Under the pieces are notes generated by a model that made no database searches, had not been told where the DNA came from, and was given only the letters and a program-made list of their open reading frames with translations. DNA of 64,000 nucleotides from QHXM01 sp032160165 (GTDB lineage: Bacteria > Acidobacteriota > Blastocatellia > Pyrinomonadales > Pyrinomonadaceae). The translations under genes were made by a program, and so were the position numbers. Shown here one piece after another: positions 16,600 to 24,427 of the stretch. The stretch is from positions 1 to 64,000 of the forward strand of contig JAVHWA010000162.1 of assembly GCA_032160165.1 (NCBI GenBank). Direction: 5' to 3'. Numbering within the stretch: the stretch's first letter is position 1; each line of letters starts with the position of its first letter.

Positions 16600-18435
16600 T
16601 CACCGCTCGCTGATCGTCTCTATCCTGATGCGCATTCGCTTGAGAGAAACCTCGGCCGCTTCGCAGTCGCTCATGATCTCGGCCATGCGTTCATCAGAAA
16701 AGCGCGAGCTGGATATGAGTACCTCCTCGACCTGGTACTCGCTGCAGACTCCGCGGAGCATACCATTACCGCCCAGCACTCGTAGTCCGTGAATGACCTT
16801 GCCTTTTTTGTTTGGGTCGTCATCCACAAACCCAACCGGGACATACAGCCACTCACGATTGTTCAGCAGTTCGCGCAAGAGCAACTCGCCCGCATCGCCG
16901 GCGCCGTAGATCAGCACCCTGCACCCTTCGCGAGTAGTGGGCGTGGGAAGAATCTGACGGAACAATCGAAATGCCATTCGGCTTCCTGCAAGTAACAACA
17001 ACATCAACATCGCGTCCAGCACGAAGACCGTGCGCGACACTCCTGCGAATCGGAAGGCGAATAGAATGGCCATGCTCGACGCAACGGAACCGGCGATAAC
17101 TGCCTTGGCGAAGACGACCAGGTCGTCGACACTCGTGTAGCGCCAGATGCCTCGATAAACCCCTGTCACCAGAAATGCGGCCATCTTGACAAAGAGCACG
17201 ACCGGAAGTGTGCGCAGGAAGACCAGCCAAATCTCCCCTTCCGCCATTGAGCCAAACCGGAGTACATAAGCGCCGTAGTAAGCCAGTACGATCAAGACGA
17301 GATCGAGCAGCACCTCGAAGATGCGGCGCTTGTAGGAGAGGTCGATGAGGAAGGCAAACATCGGCTTCTCCTGCGCGGTTTTTACCTCGTCTTCCTCGTA
17401 GACCTTCACACCCGCGAGATAGACGCCCAGGAGAGTCAGCAATATCGTGAATCCGATGATGGCGGCGATGCTTAGATCGAGATTGAGCTGGCGAACAAGC
17501 ATCGCCAGCAGGCCCGAGAGCGTGGCAAACCCATAGAGCATCCACACCGCGCGTCGTTCGGACATTCCCAGCGCAACCAACCGGTGCGACGTGTGGTCAC
17601 GACCGCCCTGCGAGGCCGCGCGTCCGGAGAGTTTTCTGATAACGGTGACGAATGTGGTGTCGAAGATCGGGATAAAAAGCACCAGAATCGGCACGGCCAG
17701 CACAGGCAGAAAGCTGCGCGAACGTCCGCCCGCCGCACTCATCAACGAAGTGCTGGCCAGGAAGAATCCTATGAACATCGAGCCGCAATCGCCCATGAAG
17801 ATCGAGGCCGGATTTGAGTTATAGATCAGAAAGCCGATCAATGCCGCCGCGAAGACACCAAGTACCAAAGCTTCGGTAGGTTGAGAGTTGACGAGAAAAT
17901 TGGCGGCCAGGAATATGGAGGAGATGGCCGCGATACCCGGGGCGAGTCCGTCCATGTTGTCCAGCAGATTTACTGCATTGGTAATACCAATCAGCCAGAA
18001 AATCGTGATCACCATGTTGATCGAGGGCGACCCCGTCCACGGTAAGCTCAGGCCGTAATAGACCACAAAGGCGGCGCCCATCACTTGCCCGATCAATTTC
18101 TGATACGGCTTGGCATGAAACAGGTCATCGGCAAGCCCGACCGCGAAAAGAAAGGTGCTGGCTCCCAACACTACCCAGAGATACGAGCGGCTGTGATTGA
18201 GAAGCTCCCCAGCGGTCGGAGGCACGAAGAGCAGGTAAGCGAGAATTACCGCGGCAACCGGGATGAAGATCGCAACTCCTCCCAACATAGCCGTCGGTTT
18301 TTTATGCCAGCGATCGGTCTTTGGACGCGCCACTATGCCCCAGCGCCTCGCGAGCGCCCGGATGATCGGTGTGACAGCGAGGGCAAGTACGAATGCTGCG
18401 GCTATGGGAATGAGGTGTGAAAGTTTTGGAGACAT
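16600..18435 (-). CDS. WecA/TagO-like glycosyl-1-phosphate transferase fused to FlaA1/CapD-like N-terminal region
   Basis: The protein has 611 residues and about 15 membrane segments. Residues 1-345 are a MraY/WecA-type UDP-HexNAc:undecaprenyl-phosphate sugar-phosphate transferase, with VGLADD near 100 and NLLDNMDGLAPG near 158. The catalytic aspartates are in place, and a later IPIFDTTFVTV segment matches family signatures. From about 360 it continues as the N-terminal half of FlaA1/CapD-type proteins: four membrane helices (YYGAYVLRFG) and a CoA_binding_3/Rossmann part (RVLIYGAGDAGELLL near 510). The catalytic SDR half normally found in CapD proteins is absent. It likely starts glycan assembly on the lipid carrier; the role of the extra domain is unknown. 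Confidence 0.88.
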   Translation of the reverse strand: MSPKLSHLIPIAAAFVLALAVTPIIRALARRWGIVARPKTDRWHKKPTAMLGGVAIFIPVAAVILAYLLFVPPTAGELLNHSRSYLWVVLGASTFLFAVGLADDLFHAKPYQKLIGQVMGAAFVVYYGLSLPWTGSPSINMVITIFWLIGITNAVNLLDNMDGLAPGIAAISSIFLAANFLVNSQPTEALVLGVFAAALIGFLIYNSNPASIFMGDCGSMFIGFFLASTSLMSAAGGRSRSFLPVLAVPILVLFIPIFDTTFVTVIRKLSGRAASQGGRDHTSHRLVALGMSERRAVWMLYGFATLSGLLAMLVRQLNLDLSIAAIIGFTILLTLLGVYLAGVKVYEEDEVKTAQEKPMFAFLIDLSYKRRIFEVLLDLVLIVLAYYGAYVLRFGSMAEGEIWLVFLRTLPVVLFVKMAAFLVTGVYRGIWRYTSVDDLVVFAKAVIAGSVASSMAILFAFRFAGVSRTVFVLDAMLMLLLLAGSRMAFRLFRQILPTPTTREGCRVLIYGAGDAGELLLRELLNNREWLYVPVGFVDDDPNKKGKVIHGLRVLGGNGMLRGVCSEYQVEEVLISSSRFSDERMAEIMSDCEAAEVSLKRMRIRIETISER

Positions 18436-18552
18436 TACTGCCGGCGGAACAGGAAATGTAACTCTGGTCGTGAACCTAAAGAACCTAATCCATTAGACGG
18501 AACAAATCAAGCAGAGAAATCTGGACGAGAGAGAGGCGAAGCCGAAAGCGAG

Positions 18553-18627
18553 CAGGCGTATAGAGTTCAAGCTATAGCTTGGTCCACTCTTCAAGCAGCA
18601 AGCTAAAGCTAGAACTCTATACGCCTG
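18553..18627. repeat. palindromic element, 29-nt arms
   Basis: Arms 18553-18581 (CAGGCGTATAGAGTTCAAGC...) and 18599-18627 are inverted copies with about 27 of 29 positions matching, around a 17-nt loop. It lies between two minus-strand genes just before the SDR gene's stop at 18635, and resembles a REP/MITE-type hairpin. It is unrelated to the other palindromes in the window. Confidence 0.8.
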
Positions 18628-18634
18628 ATTCCAC

Positions 18635-19600
18635 CTAAGGTCTTCCCGTTTGATAACTGATGACGCTCTGCAATATCCCGTCGAGATGCATCTCCGGACG
18701 GAAGCCGACAAGTGAGTTTATCTTTGAAATATCCGGGACCCTTCGCGGCATATCCTCAAACCCTTCTTCATACGCTTCATCGTATGGAACAAAGACGATC
18801 TCGGAATCGGATTTGGTTAGTTCCTTGATGCGCTGAGCGAGCTCAACAATCGTTACTTCTTCGCTCGATCCGATGTTAAATACCTGTCCTACCGCCTCAG
18901 CGTGATCCATCAGCTTAATCAGCGCGCCGACGACGTCTTTGACATACCCAAAGCAACGCGTCTGTTTTCCATCTCCATAAACCGTGATCGGCCGTCCAGC
19001 CAGGGCCTGCTTGACGAACGTCGGAATCACCATTCCGTATTGGCCGGTTTGTCGGGGCCCGACCGTATTGAAGAGTCTGACGATTACGGTCGGCAGTTTC
19101 TTCTCGCGCCAGTAGGCGAGAGCCAGGAATTCATCGATAGCCTTCGAACACGCGTAACTCCAACGTCCCTTGGTCGTCGCACCCATCACCAGATTCCCGT
19201 CCTCACGGAATGGGACCTCGGCACTAAGACCATAGACTTCAGACGTGGAAGCTACCAGCACCTTCTTCTTCTTTTTGTTTGCCAGTGAAAGGACCACTTC
19301 GGTGCCGTGGACGTTGGTCTCGATTGTCCTGACCGGACTCTCGACTATCAACTTCACTCCTACCGCCGCAGCCAGATGGAAGATCACGTCAGCCTGGTCG
19401 ACCAGTTCCGCAAGCACCTGCTGGTTGGTAACGGAATCGATCTTGTAGTGAAAACGTGGATGCTCTTTCAGATGCGCTATGTTTGCAAAGCTGCCGGTTG
19501 AAAGGTCGTCGATAACGTAGACTTCATCGCCACGCTCGAGATAAGCATCAGAAAGATGTGATCCGATGAAGCCGGCGCCGCCGGTGACTAAGACTCGCAT
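18635..19600 (-). CDS. extended-SDR NAD-dependent sugar epimerase/dehydratase
   Basis: The protein has 321 residues. The N-terminal NAD-binding motif TGGAGFIGSH is at 6-15, the STSEVYG segment near 118-124, and the catalytic Tyr149-x3-Lys153 lies in WSYACSKAIDEF. Substrate-binding features of NDP-sugar epimerases follow (VRLFNTVGPRQTGQYGMVIP). It is nearest in style to UDP-glucose 4-epimerase, UDP-glucuronate-type epimerase and GDP-mannose dehydratase-like enzymes; the exact substrate cannot be fixed. It lies upstream of the WecA-like gene and downstream of the UDP-xylose synthase gene on the same strand, so it supplies nucleotide sugars to this block. Confidence 0.88.
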   Translation of the reverse strand: MRVLVTGGAGFIGSHLSDAYLERGDEVYVIDDLSTGSFANIAHLKEHPRFHYKIDSVTNQQVLAELVDQADVIFHLAAAVGVKLIVESPVRTIETNVHGTEVVLSLANKKKKKVLVASTSEVYGLSAEVPFREDGNLVMGATTKGRWSYACSKAIDEFLALAYWREKKLPTVIVRLFNTVGPRQTGQYGMVIPTFVKQALAGRPITVYGDGKQTRCFGYVKDVVGALIKLMDHAEAVGQVFNIGSSEEVTIVELAQRIKELTKSDSEIVFVPYDEAYEEGFEDMPRRVPDISKINSLVGFRPEMHLDGILQSVISYQTGRP

Positions 19601-19713
19601 TCCGCGTTCGCTCCAGTTTCTGTTTCAAACCTATCAGCGTCCTGAAAGACGCAATTCTCACTCGCGGCGCTTCGCATCAAGCCGCAGAGTCGAAAGCTAC
19701 CGAATCGAGAATA

Positions 19714-20682
19714 CTACATCTGAGCGGTATTACTTGTTTGTGAGGGACGGTCGATACGGGAAGAAAAGTCAGCGATCGTTCGCTTTAGGCCGTCGTGAAG
19801 CGGGACCATCGGATTCCAGCCTAACAGCCCGCGCGCGAGCGTGATGTCGGGCCTTCGTCGTTTCGGATCATCCTTGGGCAGTGGGTGATACTCGACGACA
19901 CCGTCTACGCCGCAAATGCCCGCGATCTCTTCCGCCAGTTCTTTTATAGTTGACTCGTTAGGATTTCCAAGGTTCACCGGATCGTGCACCCCGTCCGAAT
20001 TCATTAACTTGATCAACCCATCGACCATATCATCGATATAGCAAAAGGAACGCGTCTGCTCGCCCTCTCCGTAAAGCGTCAGCTTTTCGCCGCGAAGCGC
20101 CTGAACAATAAAGTTCGAAACCACCCGCCCATCGTCTTCCAACATCCTGGGTCCATATGTGTTGAAGATGCGCGCGATTCGAGTGTCGACCGCATTCTGC
20201 CTGTGATAGTCCATCATTAAGGTCTCGGCCAATCGCTTTCCCTCGTCATAACACGATCTGGGGCCGATCGGATTTACGTTCCCCCAATAGTCCTCGGTCT
20301 GTGGATGGATCTCGGGATCTCCGTAAACTTCCGAGGTGGAAGCCTGGAGAATACGCGCATGAACGCGCTTTGCCAGGCCCAGCATATTGATAGTCCCCAG
20401 GATGTTCGTCTTGACCGTCTTCACTGGATTGTACCGATAATGAATTGGCGAGGCCGGACACGCGAGATTATAAATCTGGTCGACTTCCAGCAGAATCGGT
20501 TCGATGACGTCGTGGCGGATCAGTTCGAATCCTGGATTACCCAGCAGATGAGTGACGTTTAGGCGGCGTCCCGTAAAAAAGTTATCGAGACACACTACGT
20601 CGTGCCCTTCACCGACCAATCGCTCACACAAGTGCGAGCCGATGAAACCAGCACCTCCGGTGACGACAATTCTCAAGGGCAC
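19714..20682 (-). CDS. UDP-glucuronate decarboxylase (UDP-xylose synthase)
   Basis: The protein has 322 residues and strong UXS signatures: TGGAGFIGSHLCERL near residue 8, NLACPASPIHYRYNPVKT, and STSEVYGDPEIHPQTEDYWG. The catalytic YDEGKR near 145-150 and the ARIFNTYGPRM motif follow. The reaction converts UDP-glucuronate to UDP-xylose with release of CO2, using bound NAD, in the cytoplasm. It implies xylose, or a sugar made from UDP-xylose, in the glycan. A glycosyltransferase gene follows upstream on the same strand. Confidence 0.93.
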   Translation of the reverse strand: MPLRIVVTGGAGFIGSHLCERLVGEGHDVVCLDNFFTGRRLNVTHLLGNPGFELIRHDVIEPILLEVDQIYNLACPASPIHYRYNPVKTVKTNILGTINMLGLAKRVHARILQASTSEVYGDPEIHPQTEDYWGNVNPIGPRSCYDEGKRLAETLMMDYHRQNAVDTRIARIFNTYGPRMLEDDGRVVSNFIVQALRGEKLTLYGEGEQTRSFCYIDDMVDGLIKLMNSDGVHDPVNLGNPNESTIKELAEEIAGICGVDGVVEYHPLPKDDPKRRRPDITLARGLLGWNPMVPLHDGLKRTIADFSSRIDRPSQTSNTAQM

Positions 20683-20708
20683 GGGTCACGCTCCAAATTC
20701 ATTTCAGG

Positions 20709-22025
20709 CTAGATAACAATATCCAGGTTTGACGAGTCACGTTTGACCTGAGAGCCGGGGTCAGGGACCTGAGATCCCTCCGCGCCGGGGGCCAGTTTTC
20801 TATAGAGCTCCATCACGTCTGTGATCAGGCGGTCCCTGGAATATTTCCGCTCGACAAATTGGCGTCCACATTCACCCATCGTCCTTCGGGTCGCCTCATC
20901 TTGTATAAGGTACGCGATAGCTTCAGAAAAAGCACTGGAGTTGTCCGGCTGAACACCAATGCCATGTTCATTAAGTTTGAGATTTTCAGTGGCAGGCGAA
21001 GATCGAACTTTGTCGCCGAGTAGATCCACCACGCCACCAACCGTCGTCGCGACGACGGGTCGAGCATTGGCCATCGCCTCGATCAACGTCAGCGGCGTGC
21101 CTTCGTTGAGCGAGGTCAGCGCTACGATGTCGAGTGCCGGATAAAAGTTCTCCGGGTCCTTACGCGAGCCCAGGAACTTTACATCGTCTTCCAGTCGAAG
21201 CTCCCGCACCATTGATTCAAGTGTGCCGCGAAGATGTCCGTCGCCGATAATTAGAAAGCGCACAGGTCGATGGTCGCCCTTCGAAAGCAGCGTATGACGC
21301 AGGTGGGCGGCGGCTCGAAGCAAGAGCGCGTGATTCTTGACCTCGGTAAGACGGCCCACGATCCCGACCAGCACCTCGGGATCTTCAACCGCCAGCTCCT
21401 GGCGCATCACTGATCTTCGGACTTGCCAGTTCGCATATACGCTGAGGTCCACTCCAAGTGGAATAACCGTGAACTGTTCCACGCGTCCCACACCAAACTG
21501 TTCGTGTATCTCTTGAAACTGCTGCGGGCTGATGACGATTATCTTGTCGGTAGCCATAAGGGCTAGCGCTTTCTCGATCGCCAGAAAGACCCGCGTCTTA
21601 AGCTTGCCGTAGTAGCTGTGAAAAATATGGCCGTGATATGTGTGGACGAATCGGCACCGTCGCGGCCGTCCGATTAACGTCGCGGGTGTCAGCCAACGGT
21701 AGAGCATCCCCGCCAGACGTCCGACGGTTCCGGCCTTTGCGGTGTGAGTGTGGACGATGTCTGGACGCTCACGCACGAACAGACGATAGAGCTTCCAGAT
21801 CGTCAAGACGTCCCTGGGAGAGATCTCGCGGCTCATCTGGGGAATGATGATCGGCTCGACGCCATGCTCTGTTGCGAAGTATCCCAGATCGTCCTCACCG
21901 GGCGGCACTACTCCGGCGACCAGAATTGATTCGCATCCGGCGCTCCGCAATCCGGCCGTGAGCCATACGACATGCCGGGCCGGCCCACCGACATTAAGCC
22001 GTGCAATGATTCGAACAACCTTCAT
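20709..22025 (-). CDS. glycosyltransferase family 4 (GT-B)
   Basis: The protein has 438 residues. The N-terminal acceptor-side domain has IARLNVGGPARHVVWLTAGL, and the IVHTHTAKAGTVGRLAG segment is typical of GT4. The C-terminal donor-binding domain has VGIVGRLTEVKNHALLLRAA and the EX7E-like EGTPLTLIEAMANARPVVAT motif near 320-340. It transfers a sugar from a nucleotide donor at the cytoplasmic membrane face. Donor and acceptor are unknown. Heptamer repeats lie immediately upstream of its start. Confidence 0.9.
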   Translation of the reverse strand: MKVVRIIARLNVGGPARHVVWLTAGLRSAGCESILVAGVVPPGEDDLGYFATEHGVEPIIIPQMSREISPRDVLTIWKLYRLFVRERPDIVHTHTAKAGTVGRLAGMLYRWLTPATLIGRPRRCRFVHTYHGHIFHSYYGKLKTRVFLAIEKALALMATDKIIVISPQQFQEIHEQFGVGRVEQFTVIPLGVDLSVYANWQVRRSVMRQELAVEDPEVLVGIVGRLTEVKNHALLLRAAAHLRHTLLSKGDHRPVRFLIIGDGHLRGTLESMVRELRLEDDVKFLGSRKDPENFYPALDIVALTSLNEGTPLTLIEAMANARPVVATTVGGVVDLLGDKVRSSPATENLKLNEHGIGVQPDNSSAFSEAIAYLIQDEATRRTMGECGRQFVERKYSRDRLITDVMELYRKLAPGAEGSQVPDPGSQVKRDSSNLDIVI

Positions 22026-22030
22026 TAATT

Positions 22031-22070
22031 CAGTTTTGAGTTTTCGGTTTTCAGTTTTGCCGTTCCGGTT
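22031..22070. repeat. short heptamer repeat, NNGTTTT type
   Basis: Units CAGTTTT, GAGTTTT, CGGTTTT and CAGTTTT repeat in a 7-nt phase in the short gap between the GT4 gene and the epimerase-like gene. This is a third site of the same repeat style. Confidence 0.6.
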
Positions 22071-22106
22071 AAATGCTCAGTTGCTGAAACCGAAACCTTC
22101 GCTTTC

Positions 22107-22595
22107 CTAGTCGTCCATCTTGAAGATCGTGTCAGGGTCATCTTCGTGCCTGATCTCATCGATTGCTTCCCGACCAAGTGCGCCCTTGAAAAGCCGATTT
22201 GGAAAGTTGAGGACGATTCCGACGCTGGAGCCAACGTTGCGGTAGGCATGGACCACGCCCTTGGGCACAAGGAGCGATTTCGGGTCGTCCTCGCCGAGGA
22301 CCATTGTCATCACGTTGCGATACGTGTCCGAGTCTGCGCGATTGTCCCAAAGTCGCACCTTGAAATTCGACGGGCCGATGAAACAAAACAGGTCCGCCTG
22401 GTCCACGTGCTCATGCGGTCCGCGCTGGACCTGCGGTTCTGATTGAGAGATGTACGCCATCCGGGGATAGAACTCTTCCTCAAGCTGATCATGACGAAAC
22501 ATTTCGGCCAGCCATCCGCGCTCGTCTACATGTCGTTGGATTTCGCTTACCACGACACCTTGGATGGCGCCCGGCTTAAAGGTCTCAGCTTCCAT
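22107..22595 (-). CDS. RmlC-like cupin (dTDP-4-dehydrorhamnose 3,5-epimerase family)
   Basis: The protein has 162 residues from the ATG at 22595; an ATG at 22613 gives six more residues and a larger overlap. The RmlC-type cupin shows EIQRHVDERGWLAEMFRHDQLEEEF, then AYISQSEPQVQRGPHEHVDQADLFCFI, with the barrel histidines in HEHVDQ. It departs from true RmlC around the usual catalytic His-Asp pair and could act as an epimerase on another 4-keto sugar or as a non-catalytic relative. It overlaps the nucleotidyltransferase gene upstream (ending at 22585), so the two are co-translated. Confidence 0.8.
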   Translation of the reverse strand: MEAETFKPGAIQGVVVSEIQRHVDERGWLAEMFRHDQLEEEFYPRMAYISQSEPQVQRGPHEHVDQADLFCFIGPSNFKVRLWDNRADSDTYRNVMTMVLGEDDPKSLLVPKGVVHAYRNVGSSVGIVLNFPNRLFKGALGREAIDEIRHEDDPDTIFKMDD

Positions 22596-23349
22596 GTCCC
22601 GCCTGGCCTGCATCTTTGGACTCCAGTTTATTAGCGCCGGTTTCGGCGACTAGGTTTGACGCGTGAAGGAGACTTTCAAAGGTGCCGGCGTCGGTCCACC
22701 ATCCCTCCAGTTCGTCCCACGTCATCTCGTCTCGCTCTATATAGGCGTTGTTAACATCCGTGATTTCGAGCTCACCCCGTCCCGAAGGCCTGAGAGTGCG
22801 GATAATGTTGAAGACTTCGGAGTCGTACATATAAATGCCGATCACCGCGTACTCGGACTTGGGCACCGCGGGTTTTTCTTCGATGCGCACAACGCGGCGG
22901 CCATCGAGTTCGGGCACTCCGAAGCGCTGCGGATCCGAGACTTTCTTCAGGATGATTTTTGCGCCGCTGCCCTGATGCCGGTAGGCACGCACTGCCTTGC
23001 AGATGTTAGCTTCGATGATGTTGTCGCCCAGAATGACGCAGACCGGATCGTTGTCGGCAAAATCTTCGACTAATGAAAGCGCGGCAGCGATTCCGCCTTC
23101 GCCTTCCTGGTAAGTATAATTGAGATGCTTAAGCCCAAAGGCCTTGCCGTTCTTGAGCAGCTTTAGAAAATCACCCGCCGAGTTACCACCGGTGACGATC
23201 ATGATATCTGTGATGCCTGCGTTCACCAGAGCTTGAATGGGGTAATAGACCATCGGCTGGTTATAGACAGGCAGGAGGTGCTTGTTGGTTACTGCGGTCA
23301 GAGGCATCAACCGCGTCCCCAGACCTCCGGCCAGAACAATTCCTTTCAC
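22585..23349 (-). CDS. sugar-1-phosphate nucleotidyltransferase (RmlA-like)
   Basis: The protein has 254 residues. The start MKGIVLAGGLGTRLMPLT contains the GGxGTRL...P nucleotide-binding loop, and NKHLLPVYNQPMVYYPIQAL follows. VILGDNIIEANI holds the metal-binding Asp, and RIEEKPAVPKSEYAVIGIYMYD the sugar-binding Glu. This is the short RmlA form without the long C-terminal allosteric helices. The expected reaction is NTP plus sugar-1-phosphate to NDP-sugar plus PPi, probably dTDP-glucose. No rmlB or rmlD is visible nearby. The Lys/Asp-rich C-terminal tail is not conserved. Confidence 0.9.
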   Translation of the reverse strand: MKGIVLAGGLGTRLMPLTAVTNKHLLPVYNQPMVYYPIQALVNAGITDIMIVTGGNSAGDFLKLLKNGKAFGLKHLNYTYQEGEGGIAAALSLVEDFADNDPVCVILGDNIIEANICKAVRAYRHQGSGAKIILKKVSDPQRFGVPELDGRRVVRIEEKPAVPKSEYAVIGIYMYDSEVFNIIRTLRPSGRGELEITDVNNAYIERDEMTWDELEGWWTDAGTFESLLHASNLVAETGANKLESKDAGQAGHGS

Positions 23350-23405
23350 TTACGTTCCTCCGACTGTCGATAAGTTCTATCCATCAGTATCACGCGGTTG
23401 CGCCC

Positions 23406-24359
23406 TTACTCCTTAACTGCCCAGGTTTCTATATAGGTCCCGAGTTCTCCGATATTGCTCAAGGCAGTGACGGCGTGCGCCGCCAGTTGCTCAAACGATC
23501 CGATCAAGCCGCGTCGATTTGGCAGTACCGAGCGCCCGGCAAAAACTCGCCAGTGACGCACGCTTAACCCGTGCTTCGAGAGCAACAACCGCAAGGAGCG
23601 AGGATTAAATCCGAAGACATGGAAGGGCTCAAAGGTCGGTGCAAGATTGACAGTCCAGTCGCGCCTGCTCAGCTTCTGATACAAGTTGCCAAAGCGAAAG
23701 TAAAGTCCCGACTCATTCGGCACGTCTACGAAGAGAGCGCCACCGGGTCGCAGGATTCGAGCGATCTCACGTATTGTTTCATTCGGATTGTAAAGATGCT
23801 CGAGCACTGCGGCGAGGACCACGACGTCGAACGACTCTTTATCAAAGCCGCATCGCTCTACAGGCTCGTGCCTGATCTCGGACCCGGATAGCGTGGCGGC
23901 GTGTTCAGCAAACGAAGCTGTGGGCTCGATGCCTACGGTCACCCAGTTCCTCTCGCGCCCGGCGACCAGCACCTCGCCGCGTCCGGAGCCTATATCGAGC
24001 AAGCGGCCTGTTCCGCCGGTCAACTTCTCCGCCACCGCGAGTTGTCCGCGCCAGATGTTAACTTTGTTATCCGAGTCGTGATTCTGGAAATAGCCTTCAG
24101 GATCAAGAGTATAGTGCTGCTCAATGCCGCCGACCGGCATGGGCATCGGGTTTGGGAAAACCAGTCCACATTTGCCGCAACGCCACACCTCACACTCTAC
24201 GCCGAGCCCGGCGCGGTGTGCAGCTCCTCCGCGACGACCGACGTAAGTCGTTGGAGGCTGGTCGCAGACCGGACAGGCCTGCGGTACCCAACGGTAACCC
24301 GCTCGAACTTCTTCGCCCACTTCCTGAAGCGACCGATCAGTTATCTCGGTGCTAACCAT
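23406..24359 (-). CDS. class I SAM methyltransferase with N-terminal zinc ribbon
   Basis: The protein has 317 residues. The N-terminal Cys-rich segment CPVCDQPP followed by CEVWRCGKCGLVFPNP (about 29-69) is a zinc ribbon. The SAM-binding motif LLDIGSGRGEVLVAG lies near 118-132, with DVVVLAAVLEHLYNP and RILRPGGALFVDVPNE as motifs II and III. Such proteins sit in polysaccharide loci and methylate sugars or amino sugars; the target is not known. It lies between the nucleotidyltransferase and asparagine synthase genes on the same strand. Confidence 0.88.
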   Translation of the reverse strand: MVSTEITDRSLQEVGEEVRAGYRWVPQACPVCDQPPTTYVGRRGGAAHRAGLGVECEVWRCGKCGLVFPNPMPMPVGGIEQHYTLDPEGYFQNHDSDNKVNIWRGQLAVAEKLTGGTGRLLDIGSGRGEVLVAGRERNWVTVGIEPTASFAEHAATLSGSEIRHEPVERCGFDKESFDVVVLAAVLEHLYNPNETIREIARILRPGGALFVDVPNESGLYFRFGNLYQKLSRRDWTVNLAPTFEPFHVFGFNPRSLRLLLSKHGLSVRHWRVFAGRSVLPNRRGLIGSFEQLAAHAVTALSNIGELGTYIETWAVKE

Positions 24360-24427
24360 AAACCTCTCCTCGGCGGTCCTGTGTGCGCCGGATGATATTG
24401 GACCACCGCTTTATTCTCGCAGCCACT

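Noticed and set aside
18635..19600. Run of five lysine codons in the SDR, considered as a slippage site
   Set aside because: The frame continues through it with a normal family length and motifs on both sides; no alternative product is suggested.
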